This document shows, piece after piece, positions 53,155-60,745 of a DNA stretch of 64,000 bases; position 1 is the stretch's first letter, and every line of letters starts with the position of its first letter. The notes under the pieces are model-generated. The model made no database searches, was not told the origin of the DNA, and worked only from the letters and a program-made list of their open reading frames with translations. The translations under genes were made by a program, and so were the position numbers. Source of the DNA: QHVT01 sp036389275 (GTDB lineage Bacteria > Acidobacteriota > Thermoanaerobaculia > Gp7-AA8); contig DASVQE010000073.1 in the NCBI GenBank assembly GCA_036389275.1, forward strand, positions 1 through 64,000, written 5' to 3'.

Positions 53155-54009
53155 ATGAGCGATCGCCTCGCGGAGAGCCTCGACATCGATCGGCTGCCGA
53201 CTACCGAAGTCGTGCGCATCATCCAGGAGCAGGACGCGCTCGTCGCGCGCGCCGTCGCCGCGCAGGCCGAGCGCATCGCCCACGCGATCGAGCAGATCGC
53301 CGAGCGCCTGCGACACGGCGGCCGCCTCTTCTACGCCGGCGCCGGCACCAGCGGCCGCATCGCCATGCTCGACGCCTCCGAGGTTCCGCCCACGTACGGC
53401 CTCGACATCATTCGAGTGCTCATGGCCGGCGGCGAGCGCGCCTTCTTCCACGCCGCCGAAGGCGCCGAGGACGACGAAGACGACGCCATCGAAACCGTGA
53501 ACCGCGAAGTGAAAGCGGACGACGCCATCGTCGGCATCGCCGCATCCGGCACCACGCCCTACACCGTCGCCGCGGTGCGCCGCGCGAACATGCTCGGCGC
53601 GCTCACCGTCGGCGTGACGTCGGTGGCCAACTCGCCGCTCGCGCGCGACGTCGACATCCCCATCGTCGTCGAGACCGGACCCGAAGTGATCATGGGCTCG
53701 AGCCGGATGAAAGCGGGCACCGCGCAGAAGCTGGTGCTCAACGCCATCTCCACCGGCGTGATGGTCCGCCTCGGCCGCGTCTACTCGAACCTGATGATCG
53801 ACATGCCGGCCACCAACGAGAAGCTGCGCCGCCGCGCCGTGACCATGGTCGAGCTCGCGGCCGGCGTGCCGCGCGCCGCCGCCGTGCAGGCGCTACGCGA
53901 TGCGGATGGCAACGTGCGGCTGGCGTCGGTGATGGCGAAGCGCCGCGTGAGTGTTGACGAAGCGCGGGCATTGCTCGAGGAGAAATCGCTGCGCGAGGTA
54001 CTCGAGTGA
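53155..54009 (+). CDS. murQ: N-acetylmuramic acid 6-phosphate etherase
   Basis: 284 residues. SIS domain with YAGAGTSGRIAMLDASEVPPT and ASGTTPYTVAAVRRA; GSSRMKAGTAQKLVLNA is the MurQ signature. It splits D-lactate from MurNAc-6-P to give GlcNAc-6-P, a cytoplasmic step of peptidoglycan recycling. It heads a run with anmK, nagA and nagB that together convert anhMurNAc to fructose-6-P. It overlaps anmK by GTGA. Confidence 0.95.
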   Translation: MSDRLAESLDIDRLPTTEVVRIIQEQDALVARAVAAQAERIAHAIEQIAERLRHGGRLFYAGAGTSGRIAMLDASEVPPTYGLDIIRVLMAGGERAFFHAAEGAEDDEDDAIETVNREVKADDAIVGIAASGTTPYTVAAVRRANMLGALTVGVTSVANSPLARDVDIPIVVETGPEVIMGSSRMKAGTAQKLVLNAISTGVMVRLGRVYSNLMIDMPATNEKLRRRAVTMVELAAGVPRAAAVQALRDADGNVRLASVMAKRRVSVDEARALLEEKSLREVLE

Positions 54010-55208
54010 ACCGCCTCGAGCGCCTCATGCACGTCGCCACGAAATACTCGCGGCGCATCATCGGGATGATGTCCGGCACCTCGCTCGACGCCATCGACGT
54101 GGCCATGGTGCGCATCCAGAAGCACGGCCTCAACGCCGTGGTGAAACTGGAGCACTTCCGCAGTTACCCCTATCCACCAAAAATCCGTTCCGTCGTTCGG
54201 GATCTCTTCGACCCGAAGCGCTCGCGCGTCGACGACATCTGCCGCTACGACTTCATCCTCGGCGAGGTCTTCGCCGCGGCCGTCCAGCGGCTGCTCGAAG
54301 AGACGAAGATCAAGGCCGACACTGTCGATCTCATCGCCTCCGCCGGACAGACTGTCTGGCATGACCCGGAGCTCATCATCGTCGAGCCCGACGTCGACTG
54401 GATCGGCCACTCCATCGAGACGCGCTCGACCTTCGCCATCGGCCAGAGCGCCGTCATCGCCGAGCGCACCGGCATCATCACCGTCGGCGACCTGCGCGTG
54501 CGCGACGTCGCCGCCGGCGGCCAGGGCGCGCCGCTCGTCCCCTACTTCGACTGGGTGCTGCTGCGCCACAAATCGCGCGGACGCTGCATCCAGAACATCG
54601 GCGGCATCGGCAACGTCACCTACATTCCGCCGAAAGCGACGTGGGAAGACGTGATCGCCTTCGACACCGGCCCCGGCAACATGATCATCGACGAGCTCGC
54701 GTGGATTGCCACGAACGGGCGGCAGACTTACGACATCGACGGCGCGCTCGCCGAGTCGGGAACGATCCACCACGACCTGCTCGAGCAGTGGATGAGCGAC
54801 GGATACTTTGCGAAGTCGCCGCCGAAGACGACCGGGCGGGAGCTGTTCGGCGCGCAATTTGCGCGGCGCATTCTGGCCGAGGCGCGGGACGTGCCGATTC
54901 AGGACCTCATCGCAACGGCGACGGCGCTGACGGCGGAGAGCATCGCCCGCGCGTACCGCGACTTCGTGCATCCGCGCGGCCCGGTGCACGAAGTGCTGCT
55001 CGCCGGCGGCGGCGCGAAGAACCCGACCCTCGTGCGGATGTTGAAAGAGCGGATGCCGAAACAGCGGCTGCTCGTCTACAAGGCGAGCGAAGCGAAAGAA
55101 GCGATGGCCATGGCCATGATCGCCAACGATTCGGTCGTCGGCCTGGTGACGAACGTTGCCGGCGCGACCGGCGGCCGGCCGACGGTGTTGGGGAAAATTT
55201 GTTTGTGA
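54006..55208 (+). CDS. anmK: Anhydro-N-acetylmuramic acid kinase
   Basis: 400 residues from GTG 54006. GMMSGTSLDAIDVAMV (ATP site), ASAGQTVWHDP, FDTGPGNMIIDE and VLLAGGGAKNPTL are AnmK signatures. It hydrolyses and phosphorylates 1,6-anhydroMurNAc, the product of lytic transglycosylases such as those at 517, 38534 and 39577, to MurNAc-6-P for MurQ. Slightly longer than E. coli AnmK (369), mainly at the N-terminus. Confidence 0.95.
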   Translation: MNRLERLMHVATKYSRRIIGMMSGTSLDAIDVAMVRIQKHGLNAVVKLEHFRSYPYPPKIRSVVRDLFDPKRSRVDDICRYDFILGEVFAAAVQRLLEETKIKADTVDLIASAGQTVWHDPELIIVEPDVDWIGHSIETRSTFAIGQSAVIAERTGIITVGDLRVRDVAAGGQGAPLVPYFDWVLLRHKSRGRCIQNIGGIGNVTYIPPKATWEDVIAFDTGPGNMIIDELAWIATNGRQTYDIDGALAESGTIHHDLLEQWMSDGYFAKSPPKTTGRELFGAQFARRILAEARDVPIQDLIATATALTAESIARAYRDFVHPRGPVHEVLLAGGGAKNPTLVRMLKERMPKQRLLVYKASEAKEAMAMAMIANDSVVGLVTNVAGATGGRPTVLGKICL

Positions 55209-55221
55209 TGTTCTGCAGCTC

Positions 55222-56355
55222 ATGAGCATGACCAAGCTTCACGGCCGCGCCTGGGTCGACGGCACGCTGCGCGACGACGTGCTCGTCACCATCGACGACG
55301 GCATCCTCGTCGACGTCGCGCAGGTGGCGCATGCGCCGGCCGATGCGGAGCGCGTCGGCGGGATTCTCGTGCCCGGCTTCATCGACGTGCACGTGCATGG
55401 CGGCGACGGCGCCGACTTCATGGACGCGCACGAAGAAGGCATCGAGCGCATCCTCACCTTTCACGCGCGCAACGGAACTACCGCGTTGGCGGCGACGACG
55501 CTCTCGTCCTCGCGCGCCGACCTGCAGACCGCGGTCGAGACGGCGCGGCGCGTGGCGGCGTCGAAGCCGCGCGGCGCGGAGATCGTGGCGCTGCATCTCG
55601 AAGGTCCGTTCATCAGCGCCGCGCGCGCCGGCGCGCAGGACCGCACCTCGATCCGGCCGGCCGACATTCACGAGCTGGCGGCGCTCATCGCCGAGGCGCC
55701 GCATCTGCGGTGGATGGTCACGGTGGCGCCGGAGATCGAGGGCGTGCGCGCGCTGATCGAGCACTTCCGCGACCGCGTCCTTTTCTCCATCGGCCACACC
55801 AACTGCGATCACGCCGCGGCGGTAGCGGCGCTCGAATGGGGCGCGGCCCACTTCACCCATCTCTACAACGCCATGACCGGATTGCATCATCGCGATCCCG
55901 GCGTCGTCGGCGCGGCGCTCACTTCCGCCGACGCCACCGCCGAGCTGATCGCCGACGGCATCCACGTCCATCCGGCGGCGCTGCGCGTGGCGGTGATGGC
56001 CATGCCCCATCGCATCGCCCTCGTCACCGACGCCATGCGCGCGGCCGGGCTGCCCGACGGCACGTACAAACTCTACGACTCCGACGTCATCGTGAAAGAG
56101 GGCGCGGCGCGGCTCGCCGACGGCACGCTGGCCGGCAGCGTGCTGACCATGGCCGGCGCGGTGAAGAACATGATCGAGCTGGCCGGGCTGCCGTTCGACG
56201 CCGTCCTTCCGCTGGCCACCGAAGTGCCGGCGCGCATTGCGATGTGCGCCGACCGCAAAGGAAAAATCGAGACGCGCTACGACGCCGACCTGGTCGAGCT
56301 CACCGAGAAATTCGAGCCGGCGCGGGTCTGGGTGCGCGGAGAGCTGCTGGCGTGA
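55222..56355 (+). CDS. nagA: N-acetylglucosamine-6-phosphate deacetylase
   Basis: 377 residues from the ATG at 55222 (55228 also possible). Amidohydrolase fold: PGFIDVHVHGGDGADFMD (metal HxH), LHLEGPFIS (metal Glu), SIGHTNCDH, FTHLYNAMT and LVTDAMRAAG (catalytic Asp). It deacetylates GlcNAc-6-P from MurQ to GlcN-6-P. The nagB start overlaps its stop by GTGA. Confidence 0.94.
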   Translation: MSMTKLHGRAWVDGTLRDDVLVTIDDGILVDVAQVAHAPADAERVGGILVPGFIDVHVHGGDGADFMDAHEEGIERILTFHARNGTTALAATTLSSSRADLQTAVETARRVAASKPRGAEIVALHLEGPFISAARAGAQDRTSIRPADIHELAALIAEAPHLRWMVTVAPEIEGVRALIEHFRDRVLFSIGHTNCDHAAAVAALEWGAAHFTHLYNAMTGLHHRDPGVVGAALTSADATAELIADGIHVHPAALRVAVMAMPHRIALVTDAMRAAGLPDGTYKLYDSDVIVKEGAARLADGTLAGSVLTMAGAVKNMIELAGLPFDAVLPLATEVPARIAMCADRKGKIETRYDADLVELTEKFEPARVWVRGELLA

Positions 56356-57056
56356 TCTGGGAAACGTTCGCCGACGGCGATGCGCTCGCCGCGCGCGCCG
56401 CCGAGATGCTGCTCGCCGCGATCCGCGAAGAGCCGCGCATGGTCCTCGGCCTGCCCACCGGCCGCTCGCCCATCGGCATGTACGAGCGCGTCGTGCGCGA
56501 ATGCTCGCGCGAGTATCACTGCTTCCGCGACGTCACCACCTTCAATCTCGACGAGTACGTCGGCGTGCCGCGCGAGCATCCGGCCAGCTACTACACCTTC
56601 ATGCGGCAGCACCTGTTCGACCACGTCGACATGGACCCCTCGCACGCGCACATTCCCGACGGCAACGCGCCTGACCTCGAGGCCGAGTGCGCGCGCTACG
56701 AGCGCGAGCTCGCCGCCGCCGGCGGTCTCGGCCTCACCTTCCTCGGCCTCGGCCGCAACGGCCACATCGGCTTCAACGAGCCCGGCACGCCGCATGACTC
56801 GCGCACTCGCGTGGTCGAGCTGACCGAGTCGACGCGCAACGCCAACGCCGACCTCTTTCCCGGCGGCCGCGTCCCGACGCGCGCCATCACCATCGGCATC
56901 GCCACCATCCTCGAGTCGCGCGCCATCGTCCTGCTCGTCTCCGGCGAAGGAAAACGGGACGCCCTGCACCGCCTCGCCTCGGGCGAAGTGTCGGCGGAGT
57001 TTCCGGCGAGCGCGTTGTGGACGCATGCGGATGTGACGGTGCTGGCTCAGAACTAG
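56352..57056 (+). CDS. nagB: Glucosamine-6-phosphate deaminase
   Basis: 234 residues from GTG 56352. LGLPTGRSPIGMYERVV, FNLDEYVGVPREHPASY (catalytic Asp) and LGLGRNGHIGFNEPG (catalytic His). It converts GlcN-6-P to fructose-6-P and ammonia, the last step of the run. At 234 residues it is the short form without the E. coli allosteric C-terminal segment. Confidence 0.94.
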   Translation: MIWETFADGDALAARAAEMLLAAIREEPRMVLGLPTGRSPIGMYERVVRECSREYHCFRDVTTFNLDEYVGVPREHPASYYTFMRQHLFDHVDMDPSHAHIPDGNAPDLEAECARYERELAAAGGLGLTFLGLGRNGHIGFNEPGTPHDSRTRVVELTESTRNANADLFPGGRVPTRAITIGIATILESRAIVLLVSGEGKRDALHRLASGEVSAEFPASALWTHADVTVLAQN

Positions 57057-57073
57057 CTACGGCTCAGAGCGTC

Positions 57074-57904
57074 ATGCGCGTGCTGAAGCGCGTCGCGCTC
57101 ATCGGCGCGGCCATCCTGATTCTCGCCGTCGCCTACCGCGTCCTCGGCGTCTACCGCTTTCACGCCGGCGACTGCACGGCCGGCGGGCCGCAGGCGTTCG
57201 CGCGCACGTATCCCTCGCACCTCGTCGTGATGACGTACAACATCGAAGGGCATGCGGCGCTGCTCAAAAGCCAGCACATCGCCGAGATCGCCGAGACCAT
57301 CCGCCGCTATCACCCCGACGTGGTCGGCCTCAACGAGGCGCATCGCTGGACGTGGCAGGCGCGCTTTCACGATCACGTCGGCGAGCTCGCGCGCCTGACC
57401 GGCATGCACGCCACCTTCGGCCGCAGCTACCGCTTCATGGGCGGCGAGTTCGGCAACGCCGTGCTCACGCGCGGCACCATCGTCTCGCAGCAAGTGCACG
57501 AGCTGCCGGGCACCGGCGAGCCGCGCACGATGCTCGAGACGGTGATCCGCGTCAACGGCGGCACGATCGATTTCTACGTCGGCCACACCTCCGCCTGGTC
57601 GCGCCTCGGCTCCGCGCCGCGCGCGCTGCAGCTGCGCTGCATGGACCAGCACGTGCGCGCCAGCCGCTATCCGTTCATCGTCACCGGCGATTTGAATGCG
57701 CCGCCGGAGAGTGCCGAGGTGGCGGCGTTTCTGCGCGATGGCATCGCGCGATTCGTGGGCGATCCGAAAGCGCCGTCGCACAAGCTGATGGAACAGCGCC
57801 TCGACTACATCCTCACCGATCCCGGCTGGCGCGTGGTGCGCTCGCAGGTGCTCGACACCGGCCCGTCCGACCACCGTCCCGTCATCGCCGAGCTCGCACA
57901 TTAA
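57074..57904 (+). CDS. Membrane-anchored endonuclease/exonuclease/phosphatase-family protein
   Basis: 276 residues from the ATG at 57074. One N-terminal membrane helix (about 7-23) serves as anchor or uncleaved signal. EEP fold: VMTYNIEGH, DVVGLNEAH (metal Glu), VGHTSAW, VTGDLNAPPES and GPSDHRPVIA (catalytic His). The family includes DNases, phosphodiesterases and sphingomyelinases; the target is unknown. It follows nagB by 17 nt and precedes the phospholipase D gene by 6 nt, suggesting an envelope or lipid role. Confidence 0.83.
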   Translation: MRVLKRVALIGAAILILAVAYRVLGVYRFHAGDCTAGGPQAFARTYPSHLVVMTYNIEGHAALLKSQHIAEIAETIRRYHPDVVGLNEAHRWTWQARFHDHVGELARLTGMHATFGRSYRFMGGEFGNAVLTRGTIVSQQVHELPGTGEPRTMLETVIRVNGGTIDFYVGHTSAWSRLGSAPRALQLRCMDQHVRASRYPFIVTGDLNAPPESAEVAAFLRDGIARFVGDPKAPSHKLMEQRLDYILTDPGWRVVRSQVLDTGPSDHRPVIAELAH

Positions 57905-57910
57905 TCATCC

Positions 57911-59236
57911 ATGAGAAAACGTAACGATAATCATTTCCGAATCTGGCACGAGCACGGCGACACCTACGTCCACCTTCCGCTCATCCTCTTCCTCGGCCTG
58001 CTGCTGGCGCTGGTCGCCGTGACCACGCTCTACTGGTCGGTCAAGCGCAAGCCCGACTGCGTGCTGAGCGTGCGCAACCCGGGCGAGCTCGGCACGCTCA
58101 TGCCGTCGCTGGTCGGCCTCACGCAGTCGAGCCTCGATCCCGGCAACCGCGTCGAGGTGCTGCAGAACGGCGATCAGTTCTTTCCGCGCATCGCCCAGGA
58201 CATCGCCGCCGCGCGCGAGAGCGTGCACATCGAGTCGTACATCTGGAGCGACGGCGTCGCCGCGCGGCAGCTCGCCACGCTGCTCGCGCAGAAAGCGCGC
58301 GAAGGCGTGGAAGTGCGGCTCATGGTCGACGGCTCCGGCGGCCGCTCGCTCAAAGGCGACGTGCAGAAGATGCTCGAGCAGGCCGGCGTGAAGGTCGCGC
58401 ATTTCCATCCGTTCCGCTTCAGCAACCTCGGGCGGATGAACAACCGCGATCACCGCAAGCTGGTCATCGTCGACGGCCGCATCGGCTACACCGGCGGCTA
58501 CGGCATCAGCGACCACTGGACCGGCCACGCGCAGGACAAGGACCACTGGCGCGACACCGGCCTGCGCATCACCGGCCCGGCCGTGAACCGGCTGCAGGGC
58601 GCGTTCTGCGAGAACTGGATCGAAGAGGTCGGCGCCATTCCGGCCGGCGACAAGTTCTTCCCAAAGCTGCCGCCGGCCGGCCCGTCGCCGACGCACGTGG
58701 CCTACACCTCACCGACCGGCAGCGTCTCGTCGGTGCAGGTGCTCTACTACATGGCCATCAAGGCAGCCAAACGCGAGATCATCATCCAGAACCCGTATCT
58801 GCTGCCCGACGACGAAGCGATTCAGGCGCTCGAGGAAGCGGTGCGGCGCGGCGTCGACGTGCGCATCATGGTGCCGTCCGACGACGCCACCGACAGCGCG
58901 ATCGTGCAGCACGCCAGCCACCATCACTTCGGCACGCTGCTCAAGCGCGGCGTGAAGCTGTACGAATACCAGCCGACGCTGCTGCATCAGAAGGTCATGG
59001 TCATCGACGGGATCTGGTCGTGCGTCGGCTCGACGAATTTCGACGAGCGCTCGTTCCAGCTCAACGACGAGATCAACGTCGGCGTGCTCGATCCGGTTAT
59101 CGCCGCGCAGCTCCGGGCCGCCTTCGCCGACGACCTCCGCTTCGCCAAAGAGCGGAAGTTCGACGAGTGGCAGCACCGCTCGATCTGGCACAAGCTCGAA
59201 GACGGGGTGGCATACTTGGGCCACTCGCAACTGTGA
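57911..59236 (+). CDS. Phospholipase D / cardiolipin-synthase-like membrane enzyme
   Basis: 441 residues. An N-terminal transmembrane helix (about 22-42), then two HKD motifs: NRDHRKLVIVDGRIGYTGG and LLHQKVMVIDGIWSCVGSTN, each with its GG/GSxN partner. Cardiolipin synthases of the ClsA/ClsB type show this pattern; phospholipase D or nuclease activity is possible. It probably acts at the cytoplasmic membrane. It is 6 nt after the EEP gene and 6 nt before the GNAT gene. Confidence 0.88.
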   Translation: MRKRNDNHFRIWHEHGDTYVHLPLILFLGLLLALVAVTTLYWSVKRKPDCVLSVRNPGELGTLMPSLVGLTQSSLDPGNRVEVLQNGDQFFPRIAQDIAAARESVHIESYIWSDGVAARQLATLLAQKAREGVEVRLMVDGSGGRSLKGDVQKMLEQAGVKVAHFHPFRFSNLGRMNNRDHRKLVIVDGRIGYTGGYGISDHWTGHAQDKDHWRDTGLRITGPAVNRLQGAFCENWIEEVGAIPAGDKFFPKLPPAGPSPTHVAYTSPTGSVSSVQVLYYMAIKAAKREIIIQNPYLLPDDEAIQALEEAVRRGVDVRIMVPSDDATDSAIVQHASHHHFGTLLKRGVKLYEYQPTLLHQKVMVIDGIWSCVGSTNFDERSFQLNDEINVGVLDPVIAAQLRAAFADDLRFAKERKFDEWQHRSIWHKLEDGVAYLGHSQL

Positions 59237-59242
59237 TCGCTC

Positions 59243-60106
59243 ATGGCCACGCTTCCCGCCGAAGGACGCTGGTCGCTCCGGCTGCTGTCGGATGACGACG
59301 TCAAGGGCGCGCTGGAGTTTCTGCAGCGCGATCCGCTGATCCACGTCTATCTGATCTCGCGGCTGATCGAGGAGCGCACCGTCGCCGCGACGCAGCTCGT
59401 GGTGGTGCGCTACAACGGCGCCATCGTGCTGGTGGCCTCGCTGGCGACGAACATCGTCCTGGCCGGCGATCCATCCATCCCGCCCGACATCACCGACAGC
59501 GCCATCGCCCTGGTGGCCGACCGCATCCTCACGCGCATGCTGCCGGTGCGCGCCATCATCTCGCCGGCCACGCTGGTCGAGTCGCTCTGGAACCAGCTTC
59601 GCACGCGCCTCGATCCGCCGACCGTGGTGCGGCTCAACCAGCCGATCTACGCATTGCGCGGGCGCTTCGACTATCCCGACCTCACCGCCGCGCGCTACTC
59701 CACCATGCGCGATCTCGATCCGCTCGTGCCGGCCTGTGCCGCGATGCATAAGGAAGAGGTCGGAATCGACCCGCTCGAGCGCGACGCCGCCGGCTATCGC
59801 GAGCGCATCCGGGAGCTGATCGAGAAGAAGCGCTCGGTGATTCTCGTCGCCGACGGACTCATCGCCTCGAAATGCGAGTACTCCGCGGTGACGCCGGAGG
59901 CAGTGCAACTGATGGGTGTCTGGACGCATCCGCGCTACCGCCGCCGCGGCCTCGGCCGCCTGCTGCTGCGCGAGGTTTGCGGCCACCTGGTCCGCAAGGG
60001 GAAGACCGTGACGCTCTTCGTCAACGACTTCAACCTGCCCGCCGTGGCCCTCTACGAATCCCTCGGATTCGAGCGCATCGGCGTCAATCGCGCGCTGATC
60101 TGGTAG
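59243..60106 (+). CDS. GNAT-family N-acetyltransferase
   Basis: 287 residues. The N-terminal half (YLISRLIEERT onward) fits a DUF4081-like domain that often precedes GNAT; the C-terminal half is a GNAT fold with GVWTHPRYRRRGLGRLLL, the acetyl-CoA-binding R-x-x-G-L-G loop, and NLPAVALYESLGFERIG. Such paired-domain acetyltransferases modify small molecules or proteins; substrate unknown. Last gene of the 53-60 kb run. Confidence 0.83.
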   Translation: MATLPAEGRWSLRLLSDDDVKGALEFLQRDPLIHVYLISRLIEERTVAATQLVVVRYNGAIVLVASLATNIVLAGDPSIPPDITDSAIALVADRILTRMLPVRAIISPATLVESLWNQLRTRLDPPTVVRLNQPIYALRGRFDYPDLTAARYSTMRDLDPLVPACAAMHKEEVGIDPLERDAAGYRERIRELIEKKRSVILVADGLIASKCEYSAVTPEAVQLMGVWTHPRYRRRGLGRLLLREVCGHLVRKGKTVTLFVNDFNLPAVALYESLGFERIGVNRALIW

Positions 60107-60125
60107 GCCTCCGCACGGGCGCGGG

Positions 60126-60174
60126 CATTGCACAAATCGCATTGCCGCCTTGCAGTTCGCGGCGATGTGCAATG
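60126..60174 (+). promoter_or_regulatory. Hairpin in the cspA 5' untranslated region
   Basis: CATTGCACA (60126-60134) and TGTGCAATG (60166-60174) pair, and TCGC/GCGA continue the stem after a 2-nt bulge. This 13-bp stem lies 43 nt before the cspA ATG. Cold-shock mRNAs often use structured leaders for temperature control; that role here is inferred. Confidence 0.5.
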
Positions 60175-60217
60175 TCGCAGTACGCGCCGTCCATTCGCGG
60201 CGCGTCGGAGGTATGAA

Positions 60218-60448
60218 ATGCCTGAAATCGGTGAAGTGAAGTGGTTCAACAACGACAAAGGTTACGGCTTCATCAAGCGCAGCACGGGTGAGGATGTCTT
60301 CGTCCATCACACCTCGATCCAGGCGTCGGGCTACCGGTCGCTGAACGAAGGTGAACGGGTCGAGTTCGATGTGAAGCAGGGTCCGAAAGGCCTGCAGGCC
60401 GAAAACGTCCGCCGCGCCGAAGGCGGCGCTCGCGAAGAAGCCCGTTGA
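60218..60448 (+). CDS. cspA: Cold-shock protein (CspA family)
   Basis: 76 residues. KWFNNDKGYGFIKRSTGEDVFVHH carries RNP1 (KGYGFI) and RNP2 (DVFVHH) in the opening strands of a cold-shock OB-fold; positions 7-30. It binds single-stranded RNA as chaperone. GGAGG (60207-60211) sits 6 nt upstream of the ATG at 60218. The leader is over 100 nt with a hairpin; a terminator hairpin follows at 60459. Confidence 0.95.
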   Translation: MPEIGEVKWFNNDKGYGFIKRSTGEDVFVHHTSIQASGYRSLNEGERVEFDVKQGPKGLQAENVRRAEGGAREEAR

Positions 60449-60458
60449 CGGATTGCCG

Positions 60459-60494
60459 TGTGTCGCGCGAGACGGAACCGTTTCGCGCGACACA
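60459..60494. terminator. Terminator hairpin after cspA
   Basis: TGTGTCGCGCGA and TCGCGCGACACA form a perfect 12-bp stem, extended by ACGG/CCGT inside. It lies 10 bp past the cspA stop and 13 bp past the stop of the convergent small gene, so it may serve both. There is no T tract. Confidence 0.7.
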
Positions 60495-60507
60495 GGGTCG
60501 TGCGGGT

Positions 60508-60681
60508 CTACTCTTCGATCGTCGGCTGGACTCGTGAGGCGAAGAATGCGCCGAGCGCGCCGCCGACCGCTACCGCCGGCAGAGCCTGGCCATAGCCTTT
60601 CAGCGCGAGCACGATCGCAGCCACGCCTCCGGCCACGACGAAAAGCGAACGGAGAGCGATATCCTGGAGGTCGTATTTCAT
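60508..60681 (-). CDS. 57-residue two-helix membrane protein
   Basis: ATG 60681 to TAG 60508. The sequence begins MKYDLQDIALRSLFVVAGG and has two hydrophobic segments (about 12-27 and 34-48) separated by KGYGQALP, then an acidic end (RVQPTIEE). Codon use is typical of the window and there is no overlapping gene. No family recognised. The ribosome site is weak. It is convergent with cspA and upstream of argS in the opposite reading order. Confidence 0.6.
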   Translation of the reverse strand: MKYDLQDIALRSLFVVAGGVAAIVLALKGYGQALPAVAVGGALGAFFASRVQPTIEE

Positions 60682-60745
60682 TGGATTGTGGTGGCGGATT
60701 GGACGGCCGCCGCCGGGATTGTAGCACCCTGCACCAGACGCCCGT

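Noticed and set aside
58709..60727. 672-codon minus-strand frame
   Set aside because: Runs antisense through the phospholipase D, GNAT and cspA genes, all of which have clear motifs.
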